DNA of 64,000 nt, from NCBI GenBank assembly GCA_014529385.2, contig CM043960.1, positions 72,613,910 to 72,677,909 of the forward strand, in the 5' to 3' direction. Below are positions 52,459 to 62,226 of the stretch, one piece after another. The position numbers and the translations under genes were made by a program. The notes beneath the pieces were generated by a model. It searched no databases, had not been told where the DNA came from, and was given only the letters and a program-made list of their open reading frames with translations. Positions within the stretch are counted from its first letter, which is position 1; the number at the start of each line of letters is the position of its first letter. The stretch comes from Adiantum capillus-veneris (taxonomy: Eukaryota; Streptophyta; Polypodiopsida; Polypodiales; Pteridaceae).

Positions 52459-52689
52459 TGTTGCTAAATTGGCTTTATCTGACAGAAAATTAATTATAAA
52501 TGAATTGTTGGATTTATAAGTGAGAGGGTTTTCTCGCTTGGAACACAAAGGAAAAATAATTCTAAATGAATTATTGGAATTTTAAGTGAGAGGGTTTTTC
52601 TCACTGGAGACATCCGAGTACAGAGTATTCCTAGTGCGTCATTCACAGTAATGACGGGAGAACTGTGAAAGGGAATATCTGTAAGGCCA

Positions 52690-52885
52690 CCAGAAACGGG
52701 TACTTCTGATGCGTCACATCGGATGGGTGACATGGAGCATCACGAAGAAGTATCCGACCATCAGGGAATGATGTGTCATAGGATGGGTGACCTAGAGCAT
52801 CGTGAAGGAGATTGTACCGTAAGTTCGGTAGGAAAGGACTTTGTGATGAAATTCCTGATGCGTCACAAGGTGGGTGACAAGTGCA
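52690..52885 (+). repeat. GATGCGTCAC/GATGGGTGAC enhancer-like repeats in family-B U3
   Basis: Three or more pairs: GATGCGTCACATCGGATGGG then TGAC, ATGTGTCATAGGATGGGTGA, GATGCGTCACAAGGTGGGTG. The solo LTR has two similar pairs (49500-49620). They contain TGACG/CGTCA cores, which plant bZIP (TGA-type) factors bind. Confidence 0.65.
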
Positions 52886-53358
52886 TCGGAAAGGGAATAT
52901 CCATAGTCAGGAGGAAATTCCAAACTGTGTTAGAATTGTGCACAAGGAAAAGCAAGCCCTTAAATGAAGATGGGTTCATAGGAAACTTTGAGGAAAAACA
53001 GATGCTTTCTGAGAAAGCGGGATTGCTTTTTGGGAAAGCCGCGAGGAAGTCTATGTTTGCATTGCAACTGTGCATGTGATTGCATCCAGGGGGGCTTGGG
53101 AAGTGTTGTGAAAGCATTGTTTTTAACTTGAAAGGTTTTATTCAGTTTTTGGGCAAATTCAAACCATTTTTAAAAGTGGCTGGCCGCTCACTTAATAAGT
53201 GGGCACCCTATGATTAAATAAAGCAGTGAAAACCAGCCAGCAATTTTTCTCTCTTTTTCCGGCAAAAGAGAAAAAAAAAAAAAAGGGAAAAAAAACGAAA
53301 AACAACCGCGATCTCTACGCGAGCAGCCAGTGTTCTGCTATCTTTGTCGTGGCCAAGG

Positions 53359-53367
53359 CTATAAAAG
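53359..53367 (+). promoter_or_regulatory. Family-B LTR TATA box
   Basis: CTATAAAAG in a block conserved with the solo LTR, including CGCGATCTCTACGCGAGCAG upstream. Confidence 0.75.
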
Positions 53368-54257
53368 CATCACACGCCCTCTCCCAGAGAGAAGACCAAT
53401 TTTTGAAAGGAGAAGATGCTACTACAGATTTCAACCGTAAAGAAGACGTTGCGGGTGATGCCCATGGCTGCCCCAAGTGTACCCGATGCCACCAGGACCC
53501 AATGCGCGAGTTCCCTCGTGAAGAAGTGCTTACGAAGCGTTTTCCATCGGGACAAGCTGCTGTTTTTCTCTGTTTTCAGCCCATAAACGTTGTAGACAGG
53601 ACTGATTTACGAGAAGGAACCCTAGACCGCACCTCTTTTGTGTGTAGGATTGGAAGAGAGGATTTTCTATGTAAAGATCTCTTCTGGGGAATTGCTTTTC
53701 GAGAACCGAGTTGCGTTTCGAGCGTCGAGATTTTCAAGGTAACAATTTTCATGTTATGATCTCTAAGTATTTGTTTGCAGGTGTACTTCCTCTTAGTGAG
53801 GGAGTAGGAGCAGAGGAAGGCATGAGCCTCTGCAGGAGAAAGCGCTATGAGGAACTAGAGCCAGATCAGCCCAAGGGTTTTGTACCCAAGTTTGGGAAGT
53901 AGATCCACGAATCGGAGAGAGGTAGTCTCTCGAGTTGTGATCTGGAAGTGGGGATTCCCAAGGACTTTGTATCTAGGAAAGCAGAGTTTTTCTGCAGGAA
54001 GAAGACTCTGGAAACAGAGTCGGAAAAGAGTTGCAGGGATGCCATGCCCTGAGTCTGGAAGGTGAGATCCAAAGGCGAGAACCTTGATTCTCAAGGATTT
54101 GGAATAAGGAACGGAAGTTCCTTGGAATAGGGTTTTGCCCTAGGAATAGGAAGCCAAGGCTTCCGAGAACCATAAAGTCTTATTCTAGAACGAACATGGT
54201 AATACGTTCGGTTCAAGTGCCTGTATAGACTTCTCCTCAATAATAAAGATACTATTT

Positions 54258-54306
54258 GGGGGGGGGGGGGGGGACCAGCCCATCTTCTGGTTCCAGTACT
54301 TTGTCG

Positions 54307-54404
<98 letters not shown>
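54258..54404 (+). repeat. G17 tract, (TC)n and (TA)n in family-B LTR U5
   Basis: The G run is followed by GACCAGCCCATCTTCTGG, then about 34 TC and 13 TA units. The G-tract is shared with the solo LTR; the dinucleotide arrays are not. An AATAAAG signal precedes it at about 54241. Confidence 0.9.
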
Positions 54405-54405
<1 letters not shown>

Positions 54406-54484
54406 CCTCTGGCTTCAGTAATAAGTGATAAATCCTATTTATCCAAATGTATTTTATATTGCTACGTGCTCTCGTTTGTGACAG

Positions 54485-54497
54485 TGGTATCAGATGC
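54485..54497 (+). promoter_or_regulatory. Family-B primer-binding site
   Basis: TGGTATCAGATGC, one base after the LTR; initiator tRNA-Met type with one mismatch. Confidence 0.85.
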
Positions 54498-54554
54498 AGG
54501 TCTCCTCTCTTTCTATGTAAAGGAGGACGAGTCTGGGAAGATACGGGAAGAAGC

Positions 54555-54792
54555 CATGACAAGCCAAGAGAGAAGAAAGCAGGCAGAACCCTAAGCCCAG
54601 CAAGAAAAGCTCGCAAAGTTGGGAAAAATTTTCTCTCTGCAAGAAGTCGACACAAGACTTGGGATTCTCTAAGAAGGCGACAAGAGCATGATGCTCAAGA
54701 AACTAGAGAATCCAAGGACAGAAATGCTCAAGATCCTTTAGAACCCAAAACATATCCATGAACATCAATCCAGAACCATAGCCAAGAAATCA
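54555..54792 (+). pseudogene. Family-B gag N-terminal region
   Basis: The frames read short charged segments (MTSQERRKQAEP in one frame, KPREKKAGRTLSPARKARK in another), broken by stops. The sequence stops at a solo LTR at 54793 and resumes at 55443. Confidence 0.5.
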
Positions 54793-55442
54793 TGTCACAA
54801 ACTACTGTCAAAGCCTAAAGTTTGAGCCTACTTACAGATGTCGGCCAAGGGGCCTAAACCCTAAGAAGAACAAGTAAGAGAAGAAGTCCTCCCAACTTAT
54901 CGAGACCCCGTCCGATGGGGCCCCAAGTGACATAAAGGATTAAAATAAAGCAAGACCCGCACACACGCAAAAACTGATGACGTGACAGATTTCCGAAAAT
55001 TGCCCTGGCATGATGGCGTGGCAGGCTATACGGATTTCCGCGTTTTGCGTTGGCTGATGACGTGGCAGCTATACGGATTTTCGTGATTGACGCTAGCACC
55101 TTCTTGGCATTGCTTTTTGGACTAGATGCTTTTGAGTTTGAAGGCTTTTCAGTGTAATTGCTTTGTAGGCAAAGCGCCTTTAAATATGAGGCTAGGACTC
55201 ATTCTCTGGCATGCTTCCTGCAAAAGATGCAGAGTCTTGAGTACCGGCTTGTACTGTGTTGATGCAATATAAAGAAATATCGAAAGGGGTGTCAAGGTTT
55301 GGGGCCAATACTCTCTGGGATGGAATTCCACCACTCCGTGTCACGTGTCATCTCTCTCTCTCTAAGTTCTGTTTTTATCTAAGTGCTAAAAGTCTGTTCA
55401 ATCTGTTCTTTTCTATTGGCACGTGGTGCCCCTCTTGTGACA
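54793..55442 (+). repeat. Solo LTR (family A') nested in family-B gag
   Basis: It starts TGTCACAAACTACTG and ends GGTGCCCCTCTTGTGACA. Flanks are AATCA (54788-54792) and AATCC (55443-55447), a 5 bp duplication with one mismatch. It contains three TGATGACGTGRCA/TGATGGCGTGGCA words each followed by CGGATTTTCG-like words (54975-55085), and the R region AAAGAAATATCGAAAGG. Confidence 0.8.
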
Positions 55443-55935
55443 AATCCCGTTGTTTCAAGAAGGATATGAAGAAGGTCTCTAGACCTAGGAACACTCCAGT
55501 CAAGTTTGATATTTTTGATGGAAGGAAAAATGTCCCGAAAGCTACCGCTTGGTAGCTTTCATTTGATAGTTTGAAGATGCCTTTGCAAACGGCAATTTCT
55601 CAGAAGCGTCGTAGGTGAGGCATGTGACCAAACACCTCAAGAGGGATTGCAAGTACTTGGTGGTATACCAAAGCTCCGCAAGGAATTCACAACAAGACTT
55701 GGATTCAATTCAAGGCTGAATTTTTGGACAGATTTTTTTCCTCTACTCTTTGAGGAAGGCATCAAAGAAGATTGGGATCAATTTGCCCGATAGGAGCACG
55801 AGCGAGTCATGAATTATGTGAATCAGTATTCGTTCACTCCTTCCAAGGTGGCTCCATTCTTGAACCTCTAAGGAAGAAACGATCAAGAAGTTTGTTACGA
55901 GACTGGGCACCCTCCTCTTGTAGTGGTTAGCTGCA
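55443..55935 (+). pseudogene. Family-B gag capsid region
   Basis: It reads VSRPRNTPVKFDIFDGRKN, then in shifted frames HNKTWIQFKAEFLDRFF and EDWDQFARxEHERVMNYVNQ, the W..FK..F..RF ... Y pattern of Ty3/gypsy-type gag. Several stops and frame changes. Confidence 0.65.
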
Positions 55936-57855
55936 ATTGGGATAGCTGGGCGTAATGGTTCATTATGTGTTGTCTATTTAATTTACTAATTGAGTTGATG
56001 ATGATTTTGTAGAGTGGAATGCGGGGAGTTGATGAAAGGTGACGGCAATTACTCTTGGCCATTTTATATTTGCACAGTATCTTAGAACATCATTTCAATA
56101 AGCCACTATGGCTCTGTAAATAGTTGTAGTGGGAACTCCCCTTATGGGTCATGCAAGAACTAATGAGCTTCACTCATTTGCTAAAGTAAAGTGGTTGTAA
56201 AAAGAGGGGCCTCAATTTTTGGCACCTTAAACTCAAAAATAATATATTAAATACCAACTCCACAAGAGAGGTGCCGTGGAGTTTGGGGCTAGATTTAGGC
56301 CTTTCTCTTGCAGATTCTCTTTTCTACTCTCTTATGCTATGGTTATTTGCTGTGTACTCTCTAATCTAGTCTCCATCTCTTACACATCTCTTACACTCTC
56401 TTACAAGCTTGTCTATGTCAATTCTATGTTTACTGTGTGTGTGTGTGTGTGTGTGTGTCATAGTCTAGGTGAGTGTGTGCGCTTGGAAATTGGAAGAAGA
56501 GGTGGACAGGTTGATGGCGATGTCTGTGAGCAAGGTAGAATGTTTTAAGCGGTCGATCTCCCCCTCTTCTCCCAACAAAGTTTAACAAAGGACTTTTGTC
56601 CGAGTTTTGTAAACGCATCCGCAAGATACTTTGCAAAGGACGGTGGAGTCAGCAATACAAGTTGAAAGTGTACACCTCAGTGTACATAGAATCTAATCTC
56701 CGCAGTGGGACGAGAACTCTCCTCAAAGAATACGTTGCTATCCGGGGAAAGTTTGGAGTAAGGGAATTCAATCTAACTCCTGAGTTTTTGAATAGAAGAC
56801 CCTCAAACTTCAAGTGAGAGGGGAGGTCTAATTAAAGTTACATCTTTGAGGAAGTTACAAAGTGCGTTTTCTTTTTCGCACGAGGAATGTATATGTCTAA
56901 CCAGGACTGATCACTCTTGGCTGTTTATGAGAGTAGGATTGAGTCAGAACATTGTTTTATACGATGAACTGCTTTGCTTAACCATCCGGAAGGTCCAGGA
57001 TTGATCTGATATCCGATAATTCTCAAACAGATTACCTGCTACTGCGAGTAGGAAATTATGGGAACCATTTTGAGCTTTCAAGCAAAGAAAAACTTTCATT
57101 AAGCTTGAGTACTCTTTAAGTCCACACCCCCTACCCGGTAAGGGAAGATATGGTAATGCTTTTCGCACAAGTGAAGGAATACTCTCTTTTATTTGATGAG
57201 CGGGTTTTGCTCTAAGATCGAGCCAAGGGATCGTCAGGTTGAGCGTCTTCACTCTAAGGATCTTACGAAGGAAAGGTAATTTCCAAGGTTCACCGAAACT
57301 CTAACACAGCATAAGAATTATAAACACCTTTAGGTACATGGATAACACACGAAGATACAGACCTATGCCAGGGTGGGTCATCTACCAGTCGATTTTTTTT
57401 TCTGCTTAACGGAATGAGATGAACCAACTTCCTTTTCAAGATAAAGACGACATGCCTATGTGGGAGGACACAAGAGGTTTAATATCCTCAGGACTAATAG
57501 CGCAAGGTTATGCGCAAGGACAGAGACCTAGATTGATTTCTAAGAGGATTATTCTTCTTGGGATTGAGAAGGTGGAATTGAGTTAACAAATTCTCGAAGA
57601 CGTGAATGATGAGTTCTCACGTGGCTCGTTACTTGGATGATTGGTGAAGGATATCCTGGAGGTACTAGAGGAAGGACATAAACCGGTAAGGTATGTATTG
57701 AACTATTGAATTTTTGAATTTCTGATTAATTTAATTTTTAAGTTCTCTTTTGAGAAAGGACCAGCTCAACTCACCATTGAGCAAGATTTTGAATTTTTCT
57801 GGTTTCTCCCCGACAGTTCAATTGGATCTCTACAATTGTTTATAAGTGAGAGAAA
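55936..57855 (+). other. Family-B internal sequence without recognised coding
   Basis: It includes a (GT)n run at 56434-56459 and an open frame at 56596-56817 with no motif I know. No protease, RT or integrase motif is seen in any frame. Confidence 0.5.
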
Positions 57856-57903
57856 TGTTGCTAAATTGGCTTTATCTAAAAGAAAAATAATTCTAAATGA
57901 ATT
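57856..57903 (+). repeat. Family-B 3' LTR, left piece
   Basis: TGTTGCTAAATTGGCTTTATCT matches the start of the 5' LTR and is preceded by AGTGAGAGAAA. The match ends at about 57903, where the Penelope-like insert begins. Confidence 0.75.
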
Positions 57904-58011
57904 ATATACCTTCATAAGTTCAGAATAGTCTGAACTCACGAATTATAAGAGGGAATAAAGCACTCATAAAACTATAAAAGCAAGGGACACAAGAAAAGAA
58001 AATAAAAACAA

Positions 58012-58035
58012 AAACAAACAAACAAACAAACAAAC
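58012..58035. repeat. (AAAC)n microsatellite
   Basis: About six units at the distal end of the PLE insert. Confidence 0.9.
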
Positions 58036-58276
58036 TAAATCACTTTGTTTGCTACGAAACAAAATTAGATAAAACAAAACATTATTAACTTAAAAATGTT
58101 TTTAGAAAAGGCATGTGTAAAATAAGTTGACGCAACGCATTTGGCTTAAAACAAGTACTCAACTTTAAGCAAAAAAAGCATAAGACATCTTAAAAACTTA
58201 ATCCTAGAAATCAAACTTCACACAACAACTTCTAACGAAACACATTCTTAAGTCCTCAGGTAAGCTAAATACGAAA

Positions 58277-58567
58277 TCAAAAAATGAATACTACTACAAA
58301 CCTACGAAGAGCAAAGAACCAAACTTGACAATATGTGATCTCAACTTCGCTGCTTGTCCAAACAGGAAGAATAAGATTATCACCTTTATCATGCATAGCT
58401 TGGACAACAGCTATGACATCCCTACTCACGTCGTCAGTGCCGAAGAGTAGGTGCAGGTTTCTATAGAGGTCATTCATGCTTTGAACGTACTCTACAAAAC
58501 CAACGAGCTGAGTTTCTATCACCCTCCGGAGGTGATGGGCATACTCAGCCATGATAAAGGCTAGCAT
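58277..58567 (-). CDS. Open frame downstream of the PLE RT, unknown
   Basis: 96 codons from a possible ATG at 58567 (MLAFIMAEYAHHLRRVIETQ). It lies on the PLE strand just after its RT. I recognise no family, and it may be 3' UTR of the element. Confidence 0.25.
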   Translation of the reverse strand: MLAFIMAEYAHHLRRVIETQLVGFVEYVQSMNDLYRNLHLLFGTDDVSRDVIAVVQAMHDKGDNLILPVWTSSEVEITYCQVWFFALRRFVVVFIF

Positions 58568-58634
58568 TTGTCAAGCTATATAAAAAATACTAGCTGCGCT
58601 AAAGATCAAAACAACAACATAAGGTGTTATTAAG

Positions 58635-59465
58635 TCAAACAATAAGTGGGCTTTTCAGCTCCCCGCTTCTATTGAATTTACTACTGATTATCTTGAACAT
58701 TCCAAAGGAAGAAACATTAAAAATAAACTTACTACGATGCAAAAATGAACGAACGTTTTTCATGATTCTTTTGAATGAGTATCCTTTTTCAACTAGTAAA
58801 GAAATAAGATGGCAAGATTGACAACAAAAGTAGATTTACTAGAACAAAGACGAGAAAATCTAAATAGTTGAGAGCAAATGACACCGTACTTAGCTAAAAG
58901 AGAAATGTGAGGCATACGGATGATTTTTAGATTGGCATATTTTGGTTCAAGGCGCTTATCATAGATATCTACTTCTAATCCCAAGGGAGTTTGAAAAATC
59001 TTAAGGTCTAAAAAGGCACAACAATCACTATTTGTGGTACAGTTAACTTCACAAAACTCCTTGGGATAAATTCCTCCGCCTAAAGAACTCGAATTCAAGT
59101 ACATAAATCTTGAAAAGAAGGAACGTCAGAGAAAAATTCATCTACAAAGCGTCTTACATTGCATAACTTGTGCAAAAATATTGGGCAAGTGTTAGCAAGG
59201 ACAAGACGCTCCATAAAATCAAACTCATAAGTAAAAAGATAGAAATTAGCAAGAAAAACAGCATAATTGGTACCCATAGGGATACCAATTGTTTGCTTGA
59301 AAAGAAAGTCACCGATGGTTATATATAAATTGTCCAAAAGAAAATCTAACCAAGATATGATGTCAATGTCATCTACAATCCTGGTGAATCTCTTTCTTCC
59401 TTTGTCTACATCTACATTCTTATTTTTCAGCCATAAGAAGTCAAAGTTCAAGGCTGACTTTTCTA
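58635..59465 (-). pseudogene. Penelope-type reverse transcriptase, decayed
   Basis: Minus strand: WLDFLLDNLYITIGDFLFKQ, TIGIPMGTNYAVFLANFYLF (the PLE GIPMGTN block, 59266-59286), YEFDFMERL, RRFVDEFFSD (catalytic dyad Asp-Glu where Asp-Asp is expected, 59137-59142), IYPKEF, CAFLDLKIF, VDIYDKRLEPKY, PHISLLAKYGVICSQLFRFS and, in a third frame, LVEKGYSFKRIMKNVRSFLH. This order and spacing (GIPMGTN, RxxDD, IYPxE, LDL, YDKR, YGVxxSQLxRxxR, KLxxxGY) is that of Penelope-like elements, not of LINE or LTR RTs. Two frameshifts (about 59100 and 58805). The N-terminal RT part is missing. Confidence 0.88.
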
Positions 59466-59655
59466 AATTGTTGGCTTTATAAGTGAGAGGGTTGTCTCGC
59501 TTGAAACACCAAGGAAAAAAAATTCTAAATGAATTATTGGAATTTTAAGTGAGAGGGTTTTTCTCATCGGATACATCCGAGTACAGAGTATTCCTAGTGC
59601 GTCATTCAGAGTAATTACGGGATCACTGTGAAAGGGAATATTTGTAAAGTTTTTA
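59466..59655 (+). repeat. Family-B 3' LTR, right piece
   Basis: It resumes the LTR at TTATAAGTGAGAGGGTT and matches 52500-52685 including CATCCGAGTACAGAGTATTC. It then ends abruptly, so most of this LTR is lost. Confidence 0.8.
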
Positions 59656-60020
59656 TGCCCTGCACATGGACAATCTGGAAGTGAAACTGTGACAAGATAT
59701 TAGCCCACCGCATCTTCTTTTCCGAAAGCTGCTTCTGCGACTAGAAGTAGCGTAAACTCTAATGATCAGTAAAGACCGTGAAATCGGCTCCGAGTAGGTA
59801 ATGCCGCCACTGAGGAAAAGCATGGATCACTGCCAATAGCTCTTTCTCATATATCTGTGCCGTCAATTTTGGCCTTGAAAACAATATGCTTTCATAAGCA
59901 ATCACATGGCCTTCTTGCATTAAGAAACGCTCCCAGACTACGACCACAAGCATCACAATAAACTTCGAATGACTTAACCATGTCAAGCCACTATCTTTGA
60001 GGAAAGAGGTGACTGTCACG
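59656..60020 (-). pseudogene. Family-A RNase H fragment
   Basis: Minus strand: MQEGHVIAYESILFSRPKLT, QIYEKELLAVIHAFPQWRHY, LGADFTVFTDH. It is the counterpart of A1 43385-43720. The upstream CDACG-type Asp block is frame-shifted. Confidence 0.82.
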
Positions 60021-61070
60021 AGGACATGTCAAGTGCTAACCTTAGTTGTTGGTTTCTTTCCAATGATTTTTGTTTAATTTTTGAGACCCTCTTTTTGAAG
60101 TTGCAAATGGTCGGACATTGTATGGCCAATGTGAACGGTAGTTTCACCCACAGATGGGTAGTGGTCGGCACTGGAATTCGTATGGTAAGAGGATATCTAG
60201 GCTCAGAGCAAGATCATGTAGGTCCCCCCATCGCACTTAGCAAGTTGGTGGATACTAGGAAGTGAACTCAATAAAGGCCTAAAGTCAAGGTGTGACTACC
60301 AACAGAAAGTATCCGACAGTTGGGCCACATTGCACTTTTGGATGTGGTCCCAATGAGGATAGATGGTCAGATGACCAGTGGGAGCCCAACGGAAGCATCT
60401 CCTAAAAATTAGGGAACTGCTATTTTGGGCCATGAAATGTGTTCACGTCATTACCTTCGGTATGACCAGGGGAACATTTTATTACTTTGCTACAAAGTCA
60501 ACTGATCCACCAGTTGATAGATTTTTAAGCAGGAAGCCCAATGCGGGGAAATTGCATGTATGAGTGCCAAGTGGCACTTTTTGGTCAATTTACCAAGTTT
60601 GGGAGAAGAGAATACATAACTGACTCTCTGGAGCAGTTTTGGAGGCGGATAACTGTGATTTTCAACCATTTCTCTCCATTTTTGAGCTTCCCATGACTTT
60701 GCGTAGGTCTTAGGAGCTCATTTTCAACATTGGAAGGCATCATATGTGTGTTTACAGGGCTGCTTTTGGCAGCCATGGAAATCTTCCCCTTTTTTGCATC
60801 TATTTGTTGACAGATGCATTACAGGTTAACGGCAGAAGAGGGGGCGCTCGATTTATGCTTGGGGGATGCTTCATTGAGAACCTGTCACAAGTTAAGAGCT
60901 ATGGAGTGCTTCCTTTCCCCCTTATGTACAGTGCAGTGCCAGAAGTGATGCCCTGCACGCAACGCACTGCTCTCTCTCCCCTATGAGCAGTATGTTATGC
61001 CCCACTAGTGGGCTTTTCATTTGACCAATGTACAATTATGTGGGTTCATGCGCGATTGCCAAGGCAAGAG
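60021..61070. other. Unassigned spacer
   Basis: Small open frames at 60026-60265 and 60744-60986 have no recognisable motif. Confidence 0.5.
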
Positions 61071-61242
61071 CCTCTTGCACAGGTACTAGATTAGCTAGCG
61101 GCTAATCCCCCCGCAGGTACAGGCGCATTCGGAGAGGTTTCATGTCAGAAATCTCGCCTCTTGCACAGGTACTAGATTAGCTAGCGGCTAATCCCCCCCA
61201 AGGTACAGGCGCATTCGCAGAGGTTTCATGTCAGAAATCTCG
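61071..61242. repeat. 86 bp tandem duplication with an internal hairpin
   Basis: Copies start at 61071 and 61157 (CCTCTTGCACAGGTACTAGA). Each contains GATTAGC-TAGCG-GCTAATC, a 7 bp inverted repeat. Confidence 0.9.
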
Positions 61243-61680
61243 TCCAATCCAAAGGGCAAGTAGCCCTACAAGTGCGGGAGCTCGAGGTCTTGCTACAGAT
61301 GTGACCGGCACGCGAAACGGAGCCCAAAACAGGGAATTACAGCCTGCTGTGTATTTTTGCAGGTTTAGGGTTTCGGCCGTAAACGGACCCTAATACCCCA
61401 AGAGGTTCAGGGACGCGAGGGGACCGCTGTACAGGTGAACTGGCGCATTTTCGGGGCAGAAAACAGAGAATTCAGCATGCTGCAGATTCTCGCCAGGTTT
61501 TGTAAAGTGTTTGTATGCGTCGGGAAAGTCACCTATTGCATGGGGATATTGACTGTGAAGCGTCCTAGTACAGTTATGCTGCCGAAATCGGGCCAGAACA
61601 GGTGTTTCTTAGCCTAGAGTGTGCGGGGCACCTTGTAGGAGATCACAGGTTTTATTCCCTCTGTTAAAGAATAAAGAAAT
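61243..61680. other. Unassigned sequence left of A4
   Basis: Two diverged blocks (ACAGGGAATTACAGCCTGCT at 61333 and ACAGAGAATTCAGCATGCTG at 61464) look like an old duplication. No gene is seen. Confidence 0.45.
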
Positions 61681-62226
61681 TGTAACAGACTTGGACACTC
61701 CAAGTCAAGAATCAACCGCGACAGCACCAAATAACCACTTCAAAACAATTCACAGATCCCAATAGATTTGCACTGGCCCGGCGGAGTTCCGTGCCTAGAG
61801 ATATTGGCCCCAAAGACTGGCGCCCCTTTCGGTATTTCTTTTTATATTAATCAATCATCAAAGTACAAGAGAGCGGTTAGGGTTTCACCCTCAGACTCTG
61901 CGTCCAGATGCTCTGAGAAGTGAGGCCCTCACCACTAATTTAAAGGTTACAAGGGATGCCCAAAAGCAGAGCCCCAAAAGCTTTTAAAATCAAAAGCATC
62001 AGTTCTCTCTCTCTTAGAGAGTCTTTTCTCTTTTTTTAATTAAAAAAAAAAAGCAAAAGCAAAATTCGCGTCACTCATCATTTTCCAAAAATAAAAAAAT
62101 TTAATAATCCGCCTCCGCGATTTCCGGAAATTAGGGTTTTTGGCAAAATTTAGGGTTTGCAGGAATTTTAGGGTTTCTGGCAGAAATTAGGGTTTCTGCT
62201 GTCCGCCACGTCATCACTTTGTGACA
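61681..62226 (-). repeat. A4 3' LTR (546 bp)
   Basis: Nearly identical to the A1 LTRs (TGTAACAGACTTGGACACTC ... CACTTTGTGACA on the plus strand). It has four TTAGGGTTT-type words (62125-62200). The PPT follows at 62228-62238. Confidence 0.93.

Larger units (their letters stand above)
52459..54483 (+). repeat. Family-B 5' LTR (2,025 bp)
   Basis: It starts TGTTGCTAAATTGGCTTTAT and ends CTCGTTTGTGACA, followed by a PBS. It is homologous to the solo LTR 48507-49743 in U3, around the TATA box and around the G-tract, with extra sequence between TATA and G-tract. Confidence 0.85.
57904..59465 (-). mobile_element. Penelope-like retroelement (PLE) fragment
   Basis: A 1.56 kb insert in a family-B LTR, with AATT on both sides (57900-57903; 59466-59469), too AT-rich to be decisive. 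It encodes an RT of Penelope type (next entry). The distal end has a hairpin, TTCATAAGTTCAGA-AT-AGTCTGAACTCACGAA (57911-57942). I find no GIY-YIG endonuclease. Confidence 0.8.
52459..59655 (+). mobile_element. Family-B LTR element with gag but no visible pol, carrying nested inserts
   Basis: The 5' LTR is 52459-54483, PBS 54485, gag leader and gag from about 54555 (interrupted by a solo LTR), and a 3' LTR piece starts at 57856 (TGTTGCTAAATTGGC) and resumes at about 59466 after the Penelope-like insert. The 2.7 kb of its own internal sequence shows capsid-type gag and no protease, RT or integrase. This resembles non-autonomous TR-GAG elements. Confidence 0.7.

Noticed and set aside
58277-58567. 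GIY-YIG endonuclease for the Penelope-like element
   Set aside because: The frame has no GIY, YIG or following Arg/Glu/Asn pattern.
57904-59465. Hammerhead ribozyme associated with the Penelope-like element
   Set aside because: I looked on both strands for the CTGATGA...GAAA core and did not find it.
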